This document shows, piece after piece, positions 1 through 12,292 of a stretch of DNA of 64,000 nucleotides. A program made the translations under genes and the position numbers. The stretch spans positions 2,043,026 through 2,107,025 of the forward strand of contig CAADRB010000025.1 in NCBI GenBank assembly GCA_900708905.1. The letters are read 5' to 3'. The notes beneath the pieces were generated by a model. That model saw nothing but the letters and a program-made list of their open reading frames with translations, did no database searches and was not told the origin of the DNA. How positions within the stretch are numbered: the stretch's first letter is position 1; each line of letters begins with the position of its first letter. The DNA is from Hymenolepis diminuta. Taxonomy: Eukaryota; Platyhelminthes; Cestoda; Cyclophyllidea; Hymenolepididae.

Positions 1-147
1 ATCCGCTGGTAGATTGTTTTAGGTTAGCGTTCTGCGGTAACCATGGTTACCAAGTAACGAGTGGTTTTATATAGCTTAAATAATGCTATGTTTCCTAATG
101 TGTATGATTAACGCCTCAAAGGCTATTTTTACTTGTATACTACTTAG

Positions 148-3100
148 CAAAATGTTTCAATATACCAAGATTCGATTACAAACATCCCAACTTCTCAATC
201 GATACAACAAATTGAGTCAGAAGATTCTGAATCTCTGTCATGTACAGGAACATATACCCTTCCATCGTTTAAAATGGTCAACAACGCGAATAAAGCTGGT
301 GTTGAAGATTCTTTACCGACCTTGAAAATGCTTAGAATGTCTAATGAATCAAGTGTTCGTGATGATGTCTTTAATCTATACTCTGAAATATCCGAACGCT
401 CCAAAAAGCAGTATCGAACTCAACAAACTAGTCAAAGTGGTATACATGCGAGGTACAAAGAGGTTTGCACACAAGTTATTCAAACTGAAAATGCGCCTTC
501 GGAGGTTAAATTCGACCGAGAAAGTCAAGGGTCTTCATCCATAGTGAATTCCAAATCGGTAACCGAAAATCAAGAATTGAGAACGGAAAATAATGAATCA
601 GATCAAATTGCTGAGAGCATCCACCTAATACCTTTTGTTATTCCAGCATTCAATAACAAATCTCAGACTTTTATGGAGGTTCATATTGTTGTGTTCGTTT
701 TGTGTTCCGGGTTGCTTCGTCGCCATCATCTAGTTATATAATTAATATAGGTCTACTTTATCATTTAGGCTTCACCAAAGAGGGGAAGATACCAGCCCCG
801 TGCAGAAAATAGAATCGTTCAAATTGTGCATGATGATAGCTATAGTCCAAAGAATGCCAAGGAGCGCCTCAGACAGTCCAGTTCTGCTGAAAAAGCAGCA
901 AACATCGCACCAGAGAAGACGGAGAAATCTCTTCAAGCGAGTGGTAATTTTAAAGAAAACTTTGAATTATATCAGCAATGTCATTAATTTAATGTTATTT
1001 GTTACTTTTGTGAAGTTGGTAGTTGCTAATAACGCAATAGCAAATGGTAAAGTAGAAAATGAAAACCTCGAATAAAAATATTTAACATTATTACCTGTTT
1101 ACTGTTAATAATAATTAAGAAGAAGCAATTTTTATATTTATCAACTTTCCCATTATAAATGTCTTTTACTTTATTACATTATATTATAATAAACTGGCAA
1201 AAAATTTTTTTCAAATGTTTTATTTCCTTATTTGACAATTATTTTCTTACATTTCTACTTATTTGATCGATTGTAGAACCAAAGATACGGATTAATCCGC
1301 TGGAAGGAATTCCCCATTACAAAGATCAGTTGAAGGAATTTCTAGCAAACCCTAGTACAATAAGACGTCTTCGCAATGAGGTAGAATTCATACTCGAAGA
1401 ACAACTAATGGACCATAATGTTGAACCGAACGTTAAAGGTCTTTCGAGAAACAAATTCAATGAACTAACAGACATTTTTGATCAGGAGCGACAACATCTC
1501 GCTCGAAAGTTCCCGAATTTTGAGGAGATTCGCGCAGTACGTTCTTACCGCATTTGGTCTTTATATTTTCTAAAAAGATAAGAGGATACACTTGCGTTAT
1601 CTAGCGACTTAATTAATTTTGACTGATCGACCAATATCAGGATTAAGGTTTTAACAGCGGTGGCATTAACATACCATTTAAAAAGGGAATTCGTGGTCAG
1701 TGGAATAACAAATTGGATTTGAAATCGGAAAGTTTGTTGAAAATAAATTCATGTTCACTATCCTTTCCTTTTCTTTCAATTTTATTAGTTACCAAACTGG
1801 GCTTAGAAATCCTCTTATAAAACTAATGATCTTCTTAAAGGCTAACAGGATACCCCAGCTATTCCTAAAATGAGAAGACCAAGAGTTGAGTCGGACAAAT
1901 TCAGTGAAATGAAAGGATAAGGAATTAAAAAGTAGGAGGAGGAGGCACCGGAAATTGTAAGAGGAAGGAAAAGGCATCAGCACCGAGCAAGCGGAGTCTG
2001 AGTTGTGGTAAGAAGTGTTTATTGAAATAAGATAAGGGAGTTATTGGCTTTCACCAATAGAAATCACCAAAGTATGAGTTAGTATATACACAGTGCACAA
2101 TCTGCAACTGACCTTATCATTCGCCACTTATTGAACCATTTCATTTAACTTCCAATGCATAGGAAATGTTATTTAGGATCGCTATTCCCTTACAAGATCA
2201 AGGCTTATCTTTATCTCCTGATAGAAGTTCTGTTGAACATTTCAGATTCATTTTTTATCTTTTAAATCACTAAATTTATTAGATAAAAAGGCATTTTTCG
2301 GGCATTATATATTTTAATTAGTGCTCGTAGTAATTTTATTCCACATTTTCGTTATTTGTGATCGGGGTTTACTTATCAGCTGATTTTCCGTGCATAATTC
2401 ATCTCTCGGTCTTAATCGGTTTACCCATTTTCCCCTATTATCTAACAATTTCATTTTAAACTACTCCCCTACTTGTTCATATTTTCTGCTTACTGGCAAC
2501 AAGTCCACCGATTTCCTTCTGTTCTCTCCTAATAAATATTCTGTCTTCACTTTATCTTGTGGCAACTGAGTTCGTACAGTTAGGAAGGATTATAGTTTTC
2601 TCCATCCTATACTGAGCTCTTTCTAAACTAGAGTCTCTATCCTATTATCAGCCCTTATTAGAGTCCTTTAAATTAAAATCATTATATCAAAGACTGTTTG
2701 GATAATATGGTTATCATATTTTCTCAAAGGGGGAAGTGGATTGTGAAATTGAGAGATTTTGGTCCTGAAATCAAAAATTACTGCTTAACCCAAGCTATGA
2801 CTGACATCACTTTATCCAAAAGGCTTTCATTGTTTGAGCATTTGAGAGTGTTGTGTTCAATTACAGCTCAGCTATGAATACATTGAGGTGAAAGTTGCAG
2901 ATTATTGGTTCTCAATAGCGAAAATTTCATATTTTTAAGCATCTTTTTGCTATCTTCATTTCTTTCTACCATTTTCAGTCCCTCGCTCTTAAAGTCGATC
3001 GTCTGGCACTCCAAGCCTTCCATTCCAAACGTGAGCACACAAGTCCATCTCCAAGTCGTGGTGAGAGTGGCAGCTTTAAACGAGCTCGACCCTCTCGAGC

Positions 3101-5584
3101 ATCAGAACGTCGAAGACCTCCAAGTGGACGTCCATCATCTCTCACTTCCCTCACCACCACTCTCTCACCCATAGCTGAACATCTCCGTGGCGCCACGGCA
3201 TCTCCTACTATACCTAGACATTCAGGTGGTGCTAATCAGGCTCAATCGAAACAGTCACTGTTTGAGGATTCAGAAAGTGAAAATGAAGATGATGATGTTG
3301 TTAAAGTGGATGAGAACAAGAAAGATGAGAAGGAGGCTAAGATAGGAAGAAAAGAAGGGTAGGATGGAAATAATCATTTCACTTTAATGAATATAAAGTC
3401 GGCTATCTTATCCTTTCAATATGCTGACTGATAAAACTCCTTACGCTTCTTGAATTTTTTTCTAGCCAAATATTAAACTAATTCATTTTCATGCAAAACT
3501 ATTTATGTGTTCGATTGCACACTAAAATTAGGTCCCATCAGTGCATTTAATCCCAAAGCGCAACGATAGGTTATCTTCTATGAATTTATACTCGCAATGA
3601 TTTCTCTATTTTGTTCTGCGTCGACAGGCCCGCCGATTTTATGTCACCCGATGCAAACGCTTGTCTCTTAGAATCTTCCGTATCTCGTTGATCTCTTACT
3701 CCTGATCTACGTCCCTCTCCCCTGCTCCCCTGAATTTCAAAATAATTCTGGGTACTTGTAGGCATTCTGATTTGGGAAAGCTGATTATTTGCTATTAGCC
3801 TCTCCTACTCTGCTATTTATCGCATAGTTTAATATAATAAATTTATGTTAATTTAAGTAAAATATAGACGCTAAGTCAACGACAAATTGTAAATATCTTT
3901 ATCTCCAAACCATTCTATCAAAATCCCATAAAAATGGAATTCAGGCTGCTAAATGCTTCATTAACATTCACTTTAATCCTCGATAAAGAGGAAGAGTTTA
4001 CACGTTATAGATGTTGAACGTAGATTCACTCTTAATGGAATAATTTTACTCTGTGCGGTATATTAGCTTCGTACGAAATTAGCGATAACCAACATCAAGT
4101 AGACGAAAATATTTGAAACACCTAACATGAAGTTAGCTTTTGTAAAAAATTGTTATCTTATTGTAACCCGTCGGAAGACAAAATTACAATGTTTAATTGT
4201 AGAAAGCAACTTGAATCGGGTAGTAGGAAAGTCCAGTAAGGGATAAGGGGGAGAGGATCGAAGGATAAGGAGAGTAAAGTCAGGGTGTTGAAGATTCTTA
4301 CTTAAATCGAATCTTTGGATTCGGGTTGTGTAATATTTGCCTAATGGGTAGTTCACTTTCCGAAATTCATCATTCGTCATCTGGATTCCTGAGCAAATTC
4401 TCGTCAATGATATTCAATGCTCATTGGCTGGTTGTTTAATTTTGGTAGTCAGTCTTGACATTTCACTTTTTTTCCTTCAAAGATTGAGAAAGTAGTCTAA
4501 TCTTACATGATATTAAGTAACTTATATGATCTTAACAAAGCCACGCTGATATATCTTAAATTTTACTATGAACATTTAATAAGAATTTTTAAATCGACGT
4601 AATTACAAACTTCATTTTTGCATAAACCCCTGTAGGGCGTATTTCATCACTTTTGAATGTGGAATACAACTGATCGAGCTTCTTTTAGCCATTATATTTT
4701 TCATTCATCGTAGTGTACTGAAGGTAGTTTGACTGTTGAAAAGAGCTAAGTAGATACCTAGTAACCGTCCAAAGTTGTAGTCTCCTTTTTTTAAACTTAA
4801 CTAAAGAGTCAACTAAGCAAGCTCTTCAAACGTCATAACTCCGGGAAAGGCTAGCCCAATGATAAGCATTCAATTAGCTGTAAACTTATACCTGCAATAC
4901 ACTTAAACGTTTATGCATTTTTTTGTTTTCTTTCTATCTTACCTGGCCGATAGTTTTACCTTTAGCCCCTAGTATTGTTCAGCATTACTTTAGGAGCTCT
5001 TGTCTTATTGAAGAACTATAAGGAAGCCTTCGCATCCGCTGAGAGAACTTGAAGATGACGATGATGATCTAGAAGAGGGAGAGGAAAGAATCCACGGTAA
5101 ATCAACCTCTCCTGGTCCCTCTGTCAAGTTTTCTGATGAAAATCTCTACAAGAAGGTCGAAAATGAAGGTAACTTGCAGAAATACTTGCATCTGAACGAA
5201 AGTTATTAGGTCTTACAAAATTTATTTTTACAACAGGATTAGTAGCAAAAAATGATGTCAGTTGTGTCAAAATCATAAAACAGATAAACATATTGAACTG
5301 TAAAATGAATGTTTGCTTTTGTTAATGCGTTATTCAAATTGTTTGAAAATATTCTCGAGGATGCAGACAAATTCCATTTATAAGGCGTTAAATAATGAAA
5401 TATATCTCAAAGTATTTCCCATGAAGTAAATCTTCCACTGTCTTAAGGTAGTGTTGTAAAAAAATTTAAAAATAAGTAAATATTGTTTTTTCTGCCTTTT
5501 CTTCCAGATATTGACTACCGCTTTGTGAGACGAAAAGTTGACAATGAAGATGACGATGATGATGAGATCGAAATCGACAAATAA
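148..5584 (+). CDS. DZIP1/Iguana-like protein, C-terminal part (5' end outside window)
   Basis: Six exons join without a frame break: 148-678, 769-943, 1277-1536, 2979-3358, 5023-5168 and 5508-5584, giving 522 codons plus TAA. The first exon follows a good acceptor (cttag), so earlier exons lie left of the window. The exon at 1277-1536 holds the recognisable part: a helical segment with EEQLMDHNVEP, then GLSRNKFNELTDIF, then RKFPNFEEIRA. This resembles the conserved C-terminal module of DZIP1/DZIP1L, zinc-finger proteins of the ciliary base and transition zone. The next exon is Arg/Ser-rich and low in complexity. The last two carry acidic runs (DDDDD) and end in EIEIDK. No zinc finger is in the visible part; in the family it lies N-terminal, so it would be in the missing exons. 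The splice model rests on frame continuity across all five junctions. The family name comes from remembered motifs and is less certain than the gene itself. Confidence 0.62.
3655..3815 (+). repeat. Dispersed repeat family R3, copy 1 (intron of DZIP1-like gene)
   Basis: This stretch shares an ordered set of blocks with 28035-28245: ctgatctacgt followed by ctctccc, then ccctgaa, then a gggtactcg/gggtacttg block and cattctgat/catactgat next to tgggaaa. The blocks occur in the same order and spacing with substitutions between, as expected for two old copies of one interspersed element. Its class is unknown. Confidence 0.55.
4155..4560 (+). repeat. Dispersed repeat family R4, copy 1 (intron of DZIP1-like gene)
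   Basis: This matches 23055-23470 over roughly 300-400 bases in the same orientation. Shared blocks include a gtagaaa-caac stretch, gataagggggag, an ATTCGG-TTGT block, a CATCTCTTGGGTT-like region and ttccttc-aaag-ttgagaa. Copies differ at many positions. No coding potential or terminal structure was seen. Confidence 0.6.
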
Positions 5585-5855
5585 AATTTCCCTTTCATCG
5601 AGGGTGTCGAACAATTCATTTTTCATTGGAGTTGTACTTTACAGTTAACCAGTTCCTTTAGTAGAATCTTGTAATATTGATTCGATATTTTTTGTTCAAA
5701 GTGAAACGAGAACACAAAAACCAATTTATGTTGGCACATATTCACTACTTATGCATTATTTATTCAATATCTAGACATTGGTTAACTGAATTCTTTTAAT
5801 TGACATTGATTTGGAACACTTATTTTGTTGTGAAGATACTCGAAACCTACTCTTT

Positions 5856-5861
5856 AATAAA
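5856..5861 (+). promoter_or_regulatory. Candidate polyadenylation signal of the DZIP1-like gene
   Basis: An AATAAA hexamer lies 272 nt after the TAA at 5582-5584 in an AT-rich stretch. It is the first clear hexamer downstream of that stop. Hexamers are common in AT-rich DNA, so this is only plausible. Confidence 0.35.
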
Positions 5862-6956
5862 TTTTATTAATGTACCTAAAATATTAATTAGATTTCAGAT
5901 GGTAATAATGGTAGTTAGTAATTATTGATCGTTATAAATTGCAGTCATCCAGATATTTTCCCTAAAATCAGAAGAAACATCCAGCTGCCTAACGTGGAAG
6001 TTTTCTTATAATTTTTTACGAGGTGAATATAACGATCATTCAGCTAGAATTTGTGAAAACCTAACTGCATTGGTTTAATTTCTACTGCCCTCAAAAGTGG
6101 TATTAATCATGGAATACGAAATCATCACTCTAGGGATAATTAAGCAGAAAGTAACACAAATTCATATATTGGGGTCATAGGTCATCCGCAGTTATAACAG
6201 ACATAAGACCTTATCCCAAGAGAAACATGTAGGGGAGCATGTGTTCATTCTGATATCAGTCAGGGTAGTTCGGGCCATCACGGTAACATTTAGTACATAT
6301 CCGATATCTTAATTAAATTATTAGCACTCCTTTGGCAGTAACGCTATCGACTCTGTTTATTCTAGTTTCCAATCGATATCTTCATCATAATAGCCGAATA
6401 TCATATAAATTTTTATTCTATCATTCCCCTTACCCTTCTCTTAAGTCACACTTCATCGGCTAAAAAATATCACTCTTACAAGTTACACATGAGTAATTAC
6501 AGGCTGATAGAAGGAATAGGATGCGCTTTTCCTGTCCAATAGAGGGGAACGAACTGTTCAGGTTATTTCGAGAGATAACCGATCAGTGTTCTGAAACTCT
6601 CTGGATGAGAAAAGTCAGTCACCTCTCCACATCTAACTATCTAAAGTCTTTCTCTGTCATTCCACCGGTATCCTCTCCCTCTCTCCTTCCCTATCTCTTC
6701 ATGCTTCCACGAACAGACGCATGCTTCAGTGGAACTGCATTCATGTGTAATAACGCGTTTCAACTGCCCATTCATGCCTAAATTCTTGCATTTTTATGTG
6801 CTAAGATAAATTTATTCAATAATATATTCTTTATTATCACTATTGCACATGTTATTTCAAAAAACATAACTTTTAATCATAGGAAGACACTTAAATCTGT
6901 AGGTGAAATAGATTTAAAGAATAAGGGTGAAAGTATAGCATTAAAAGTCTTGTGGA

Positions 6957-7290
6957 ATGTATAATGCTACCAAACCTGACCAAAGGAATCCCGCTCGCTC
7001 TAGAACATTATTGAAAGTGCGCGTATGGAACAAGCGCGGAGAGGCAGAGGCCTATGAACCACTCAGCAATCAATATTCGTGCAACCTAGCGTTAATTCTA
7101 CCGTCATTAAGCCTTTTTGCAACCAACTCCCTACAAACGATACCTCCTGTGTTCTCGCCTACTTAATTTTGGGAGCAACTTACACTGGTGAACTCTGCTA
7201 GAGTTTATCTGCACTTGTCTGCAGCGAGTTGGACCTCAAAGAGGATTACCAAAGCTAGACAAGGGTTTATTTACGTAGTATCTGCAACAG
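6957..7290 (+). repeat. Dispersed repeat family R2, copy 1
   Basis: This aligns by eye with 40012-40345 in the same orientation. The shared ordered blocks are cagaggcct, cagcaatcaatat, ctagcgtt/cttagcgtt, ttctcgcctac/ttctcgctac, taatttt/cgggagcaa, actctgctaga and tatctg. The pair is about 330 bp with heavy divergence. Neither copy shows a recognisable protein. Confidence 0.6.
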
Positions 7291-8816
7291 TTTTACTGCA
7301 TCTGAATTGTGGATTCAACATATCACCTGCTTAGACACGGCGACACATAGATTCAAATCCCTGATTATTCGTGTTCGCAATGATCAGAATCGATTTGAAA
7401 GTAGTATTGATTTAATTTATTTGAGAGTTGGATCATGTCGACTTGAAGGAATGTAGAGAGCTCTATTATGCAAGAAACATCGTTAGCAGCTTCATCTGCT
7501 TGTGTTTGGCTATAAAAAGATACCAATAAATTGATGCGGCATAACCAACTACGGAAATTATTCAACCAGAAAATAAATTCTGAATGTCGTTTACATAATT
7601 TCAACTAAGAAATTGGGAGTCAATTGAAGATTAAGATATCAAGAAGTGAACTCTTCTTATGAGAATATGGTCAACCCAATGTATTCATTATCTACCTCTT
7701 CTTAATCCAGTCCACCCTCTCATAATTTATATTACTCGTTTACTATTATCATGCGAAAGGAGTTGTAACATTTTTTGCATTGTCATGGACATAGCATAAA
7801 CCATGTCATTCGATAATTACGTCTTTTCCAGTAAATTAAAATGGCAAGTTGGCTTCTCCTGAAATACATAGGGAAAAAAATTTCCAAATACTAACCTTTT
7901 AACGGCGAATCTTACTATTCATTTTGGTGTTGCAGACCTTAAGTTACAGATTTTAGGAAGATAAAGACGTAGCTGAATAAATTCGACTATAATAATTATT
8001 TCACTGGAAAAATATTTTTGGAGTTATGTAGAAACTAACGGTTTGCAGCTAACAAACAACAACAGTAATAACAGTCACCAATTCGTAGCTGTTTGAGTAA
8101 GAGCTAAAAACAAATGTGAACTAGAACGCCAAGAGTTAATTAGGTCAAAATCGTATTCAAGGAAACCACAACGAGTTTGAAACGAGTGACAGAGAGAGAG
8201 AGAGTTTACGTTAATAGGTGGTTTTAACAAGTATTTGTCTGATGGTGCTGCAAGGATTTGGGAGAAAATGCATCTCGTCAGACGCTGTGGAATCCTGTGC
8301 ATTATTTCGCGGATCTTACAATCTCATCTCAATGTCGCGCCATCAATGAATCATCGCTGATGTACTGAAATGTACATTTCTGTGGTTTATATTGTGAATA
8401 CACTAACCAATGACTATTCGTTAGATTTTAGATTTGGTGTTATTTGGATGCATTTGAAAGGCCCGATCATCTTGCAAGCGGCAATTGGAGTATCTGCGCT
8501 CGCCACTTTTTATGACTGATGCAATGATAATACAAGGCAGATGCCTAAAGGGAAGGAGGTTGTGTGCCTGTAGAAGAAACAAACCTGTTAGTGAGGGGTA
8601 ATGAAGGCTTTATGAATTGAGTTCTGCAATTTGACTTCCTTGAGCTCGTCTTAAGGAGAGACTGCCTTGTGGTAACTTAAGGATTATCGCGAGGATATAA
8701 TCTCGCAACCGATATGGGGAATTTATTTCTGTTGACTTTTGAGGGAGAGATGATTGGGAAGCGTCGGAGCCGGTTACTGGCAAGCGTGCGCTGTTCTTGT
8801 GTGGAGAACAAAAATA

Positions 8817-8874
8817 GCTTGGATCAAGGTCAATATACCCCCCGTAATATGCATCAAGGTCAATATACCCCCCG
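8817..8874 (+). repeat. 30-bp tandem repeat entering the assembly gap
   Basis: Nearly two units of a 30-bp repeat are visible before the N run. The core ATCAAGGTCAATATACCCCC is followed by cg and an 8-base spacer taatatgc, and the sequence is cut off by the gap in the second core. A third core lies at 9782. The gap is therefore very probably a collapsed or unsequenced tandem array of this unit. On the minus strand the unit is open, being a multiple of three, but I see no reason to call it coding. Confidence 0.8.
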
Positions 8875-9598
8875 NNNNNNNNNNNNNNNNNNNNNNNNNN
8901 NNNNNNNNNNNNNNNNNNNNNNNNNNNNNNNNNNNNNNNNNNNNNNNNNNNNNNNNNNNNNNNNNNNNNNNNNNNNNNNNNNNNNNNNNNNNNNNNNNNN
9001 NNNNNNNNNNNNNNNNNNNNNNNNNNNNNNNNNNNNNNNNNNNNNNNNNNNNNNNNNNNNNNNNNNNNNNNNNNNNNNNNNNNNNNNNNNNNNNNNNNNN
9101 NNNNNNNNNNNNNNNNNNNNNNNNNNNNNNNNNNNNNNNNNNNNNNNNNNNNNNNNNNNNNNNNNNNNNNNNNNNNNNNNNNNNNNNNNNNNNNNNNNNN
9201 NNNNNNNNNNNNNNNNNNNNNNNNNNNNNNNNNNNNNNNNNNNNNNNNNNNNNNNNNNNNNNNNNNNNNNNNNNNNNNNNNNNNNNNNNNNNNNNNNNNN
9301 NNNNNNNNNNNNNNNNNNNNNNNNNNNNNNNNNNNNNNNNNNNNNNNNNNNNNNNNNNNNNNNNNNNNNNNNNNNNNNNNNNNNNNNNNNNNNNNNNNNN
9401 NNNNNNNNNNNNNNNNNNNNNNNNNNNNNNNNNNNNNNNNNNNNNNNNNNNNNNNNNNNNNNNNNNNNNNNNNNNNNNNNNNNNNNNNNNNNNNNNNNNN
9501 NNNNNNNNNNNNNNNNNNNNNNNNNNNNNNNNNNNNNNNNNNNNNNNNNNNNNNNNNNNNNNNNNNNNNNNNNNNNNNNNNNNNNNNNNNNNNNNNNN
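8875..9598. other. Assembly gap (724 N)
   Basis: This is a run of 724 undetermined bases. Its left edge is inside the 30-bp repeat; its right edge is unique-looking AT-rich DNA. Confidence 0.99.
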
Positions 9599-9781
9599 AA
9601 TTATATCCTATCTCAGAATCCTTAGTTTTCTTCAACATCATTCGATTATTGCACGATGCACATATCATTTGTCGCGCAATTAAAACCATTTGTTTGTAAA
9701 GACGATATAAATTCTTCATCAGATGCTGTCTCGATTAAATTTACAATATTTACCATAAGGGTACGTAAATAATCAATTTGT

Positions 9782-9826
9782 ATCAAGGTCAATATACCCC
9801 CCGCCGGGGGGTATATTGACCTTGAT
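9782..9826. repeat. Perfect palindrome of the 30-bp repeat core (22-bp arms, 1-nt centre)
   Basis: The left arm 9782-9803 is the same core found at the gap edge. A single C at 9804 separates it from its exact reverse complement at 9805-9826. The arms contain C6G and CG6, so the tip of the hairpin is very GC-rich. Partial inverted similarity continues outward: agcttGGATC before the array at about 8817, and GATCCatagctt after 9822. Confidence 0.9.
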
Positions 9827-10165
9827 CCATAGCTTTATGTGAGTCGCTTAGATAAGGATGCGCGAGAACATGAGCGCAGATGTGCTTTCAGTTGAAACGA
9901 GGCGGTTATAGAAAAAGGGAGACATCAATAGGCGCATTTAGACATGGCAGATAGGGGTTATGCGTCATAGAACATAAATGAGGTCACTCCAACTTCGTGA
10001 GCGAAAAATGGAGGTAGTATCGTAGAGAAGGCGAATAAAAGGTAATTCTGGAAATGCATAAAGAGTTATCCTTCAATATTCTTGAATTTAATCCACTTTA
10101 TTTGTGGCTATAAATTAGTGAACGAAAATACGAGTTAATTTGGAACTATAATGAAGCTTTGCTAT

Positions 10166-10395
10166 GAGTTAGCAACGTAGTGGTTAACGTACCTGTCTTT
10201 GAAGCTAGAGATTGTGAATCCGATGCTTGTCGGTGCACACCAAATGAGAGCAATGGTCAGTCACATTGATTAAGTCTGACTAATAAAGAGCCGGTGACAA
10301 ACTTTGAGATATTCATCAGAGTGGTTCCATGATGTTATCCCACTACCCGAGATGAGGGTGATAAGACGCTTTCCTAAATAGAGGTGAGAATTGTT
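10166..10395 (+). mobile_element. tRNA-derived SINE, copy a
   Basis: The head has a box A-like tagcaacgtagtggttaacgt, then a segment ending in a box B-like ttgtgaatccgatgc. The body contains gtctgactaataaagag and ends with gacgctttcctaaatag and gtgagaatt. The same body is found in the copies at 22157 and 22512. Confidence 0.75.
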
Positions 10396-10689
10396 TTAAT
10401 AGCATCCGACTTGATTGATCACAATATGCACTGATAATAGAAGTCATCCGACTAAACAATAAACGTTTAACATGGATACTAAAGGATTAAATTACAATTT
10501 GGTAAATTAAATCCGGATAATTTTACTTGTTCTCAGATGATAGACGTAATGCCGCCAACAACTACTTCAGACAAATCCACTTGCTACATAGTATAAGATC
10601 CGCCGGGATTAACAGGAGAACCAAGGTCAATTGGATGTGGAATTTATTGGTTATAATGAATACAGCAAATTGGGTAAGAACAGGTTCGA

Positions 10690-10985
10690 GTATGCGATAG
10701 AGTAAGGCGTAGGGACGTCGGAGAGCAACCCTGAAGGCCGCGGGCAGAGGGCGTTACTTGCACGCCGGCATGCGGTATTCTAGCCTGTCTTTTTATCCAG
10801 GCTTTTCTTCTCTTTTTCGGGAGTCGTCCCGGTGGTTGGCTCTTCCCCGTTGGCCTTTATTGGTTCTCTCCGTGGAGAGGCTTGTGATTGGTGGTGTGAA
10901 AGGAAGGAAAGAAATGATTGGTTAGTTTAAGTTTTAGTTTCGGTATCGTCGCCATTAATGGCGGCGCCCTATACCTGGTGTCTTA
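10690..10985. other. GC-rich segment with hairpin, possible LTR remnant
   Basis: This stretch is clearly richer in G+C than its surroundings (ccgcgggcagagggcg; cacgccggcatgcgg). It contains a purine tract around 10898-10916. The perfect palindrome CGCCATTAATGGCG at 10950-10963 is enclosed by a ggtat/atacc outer stem. It has no open frame. A solo LTR or another foreign element is possible, but no terminal repeat or partner copy was found in the window. Confidence 0.4.
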
Positions 10986-12292
10986 CAATAGACATTCAAA
11001 ACCTAAAAATTTACAGTTCAGCTAATTTTTTGCTACTATTTATGTCTAAATAGTCAAACCACATAAATAACAGTCCGAATAAACTTGAGAAATCAAACAA
11101 AATGATAAATTCAGATTTTATTTTACATTAAAGGAATCTTTTATGATCGAAATATAATAACTACCACTAATTAATCCTCTTCAAATTAAGTTCTGGATGT
11201 AAGTATCATTAATTTTTTATTTCAAATTATTATTTAAAACATTATTATATAACTACACGTCTTCCTTCCTCGTGATGTCTGGATGGCGATGATACGTGAA
11301 CAAGTACAGGATAAGTGCAGATGAAGAGAAGCATATTCATTGTTTTCGAGGACGTAACAATAAAATACGACCCATAATCCAATGCTTTATCAATAAGTTA
11401 GGTGTCAATCCCGAAAATTGCAGTTGACAAACACAATGTTGGCTTGAATATGTTATTTTTTCTGAGGAAACTGCGCCTAAGTGAACTCATAAGAGTATGT
11501 AAATAACTGTTGTCACATGTTATTAGAAACTGACTTCTAACTAATCTCATCAGATGTCGAAATGTAGATGCTTTTGGAACAAAATAAATTCAAAAATGGA
11601 TTCCTAGAAATAATTTTTCTTCAGGACATTTTTTCACGAAACCCACATATGTTGGCTTAGAGTATGATCTTCTTGTACGATAATCCGGCAAAAAATCTGT
11701 TCAATTCATTGTTTTGAAATATAGATCAGCTGAAAATACTTCAAATTATTACATAAGTGCCAAGCATTGTTTATGCTCTATTAGGTTTGTATGAACCGAT
11801 AAATTCCGTTAAAGAATGCGTGCAATTCTCACTGATATGATGCAACACGATGCTTAACCCGCATATAAATTAATCTCCTATATGGACTAAAATTATTCTT
11901 CTATCATCATTTGCAATAGTTTCGTTAATTCTTCTTTTGTATTCCCGTGAAATACTTTTAATTACTTTTGATCCCTAAACATTGAATTCATAAAATTAAT
12001 TTGAAAAATAATGACACTTTTTAGATTAACAGAGTAATAATGGCAAATTCATTTTTAGCTTTGAGGCGCAATATCGAATTCTACTGTCTCAAAATAAAAG
12101 GTTAACTTTAAATTAAAAAATAGTTTGGATTGAAATATTAAACAACTTATACTTGTTTGTGATAGACTTTATATTTTGAATAAAATATGACTACCCGACC
12201 TTGAGTCTACGATGTTTGGCTTCACCAAACTCCAGCGCCTTATGAAAAGGACGCATAAGTTGACCACGGTCGATTTTTAAAAAAAAAATATT

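Larger units (their letters stand above)
5585..12292. other. Intergenic region between the DZIP1-like and CCDC112-like genes
   Basis: I see no supportable gene in these 6.7 kb. The open frames near 6521, 6957, 7365 and 8075 have no family signature, and those crossing 8875-9598 are artefacts of the N run. The region holds a dispersed repeat near 6957-7290, a short GA run at about 8190-8204, the gap with its satellite unit and palindrome, a SINE copy at 10166-10395 and a GC-rich segment at 10690-10985. Confidence 0.6.

Noticed and set aside
8610..9719. Long open frames crossing the N run on both strands
   Set aside because: Unknown bases cannot create stops, so the length is an artefact; the real flanks have no protein signature.
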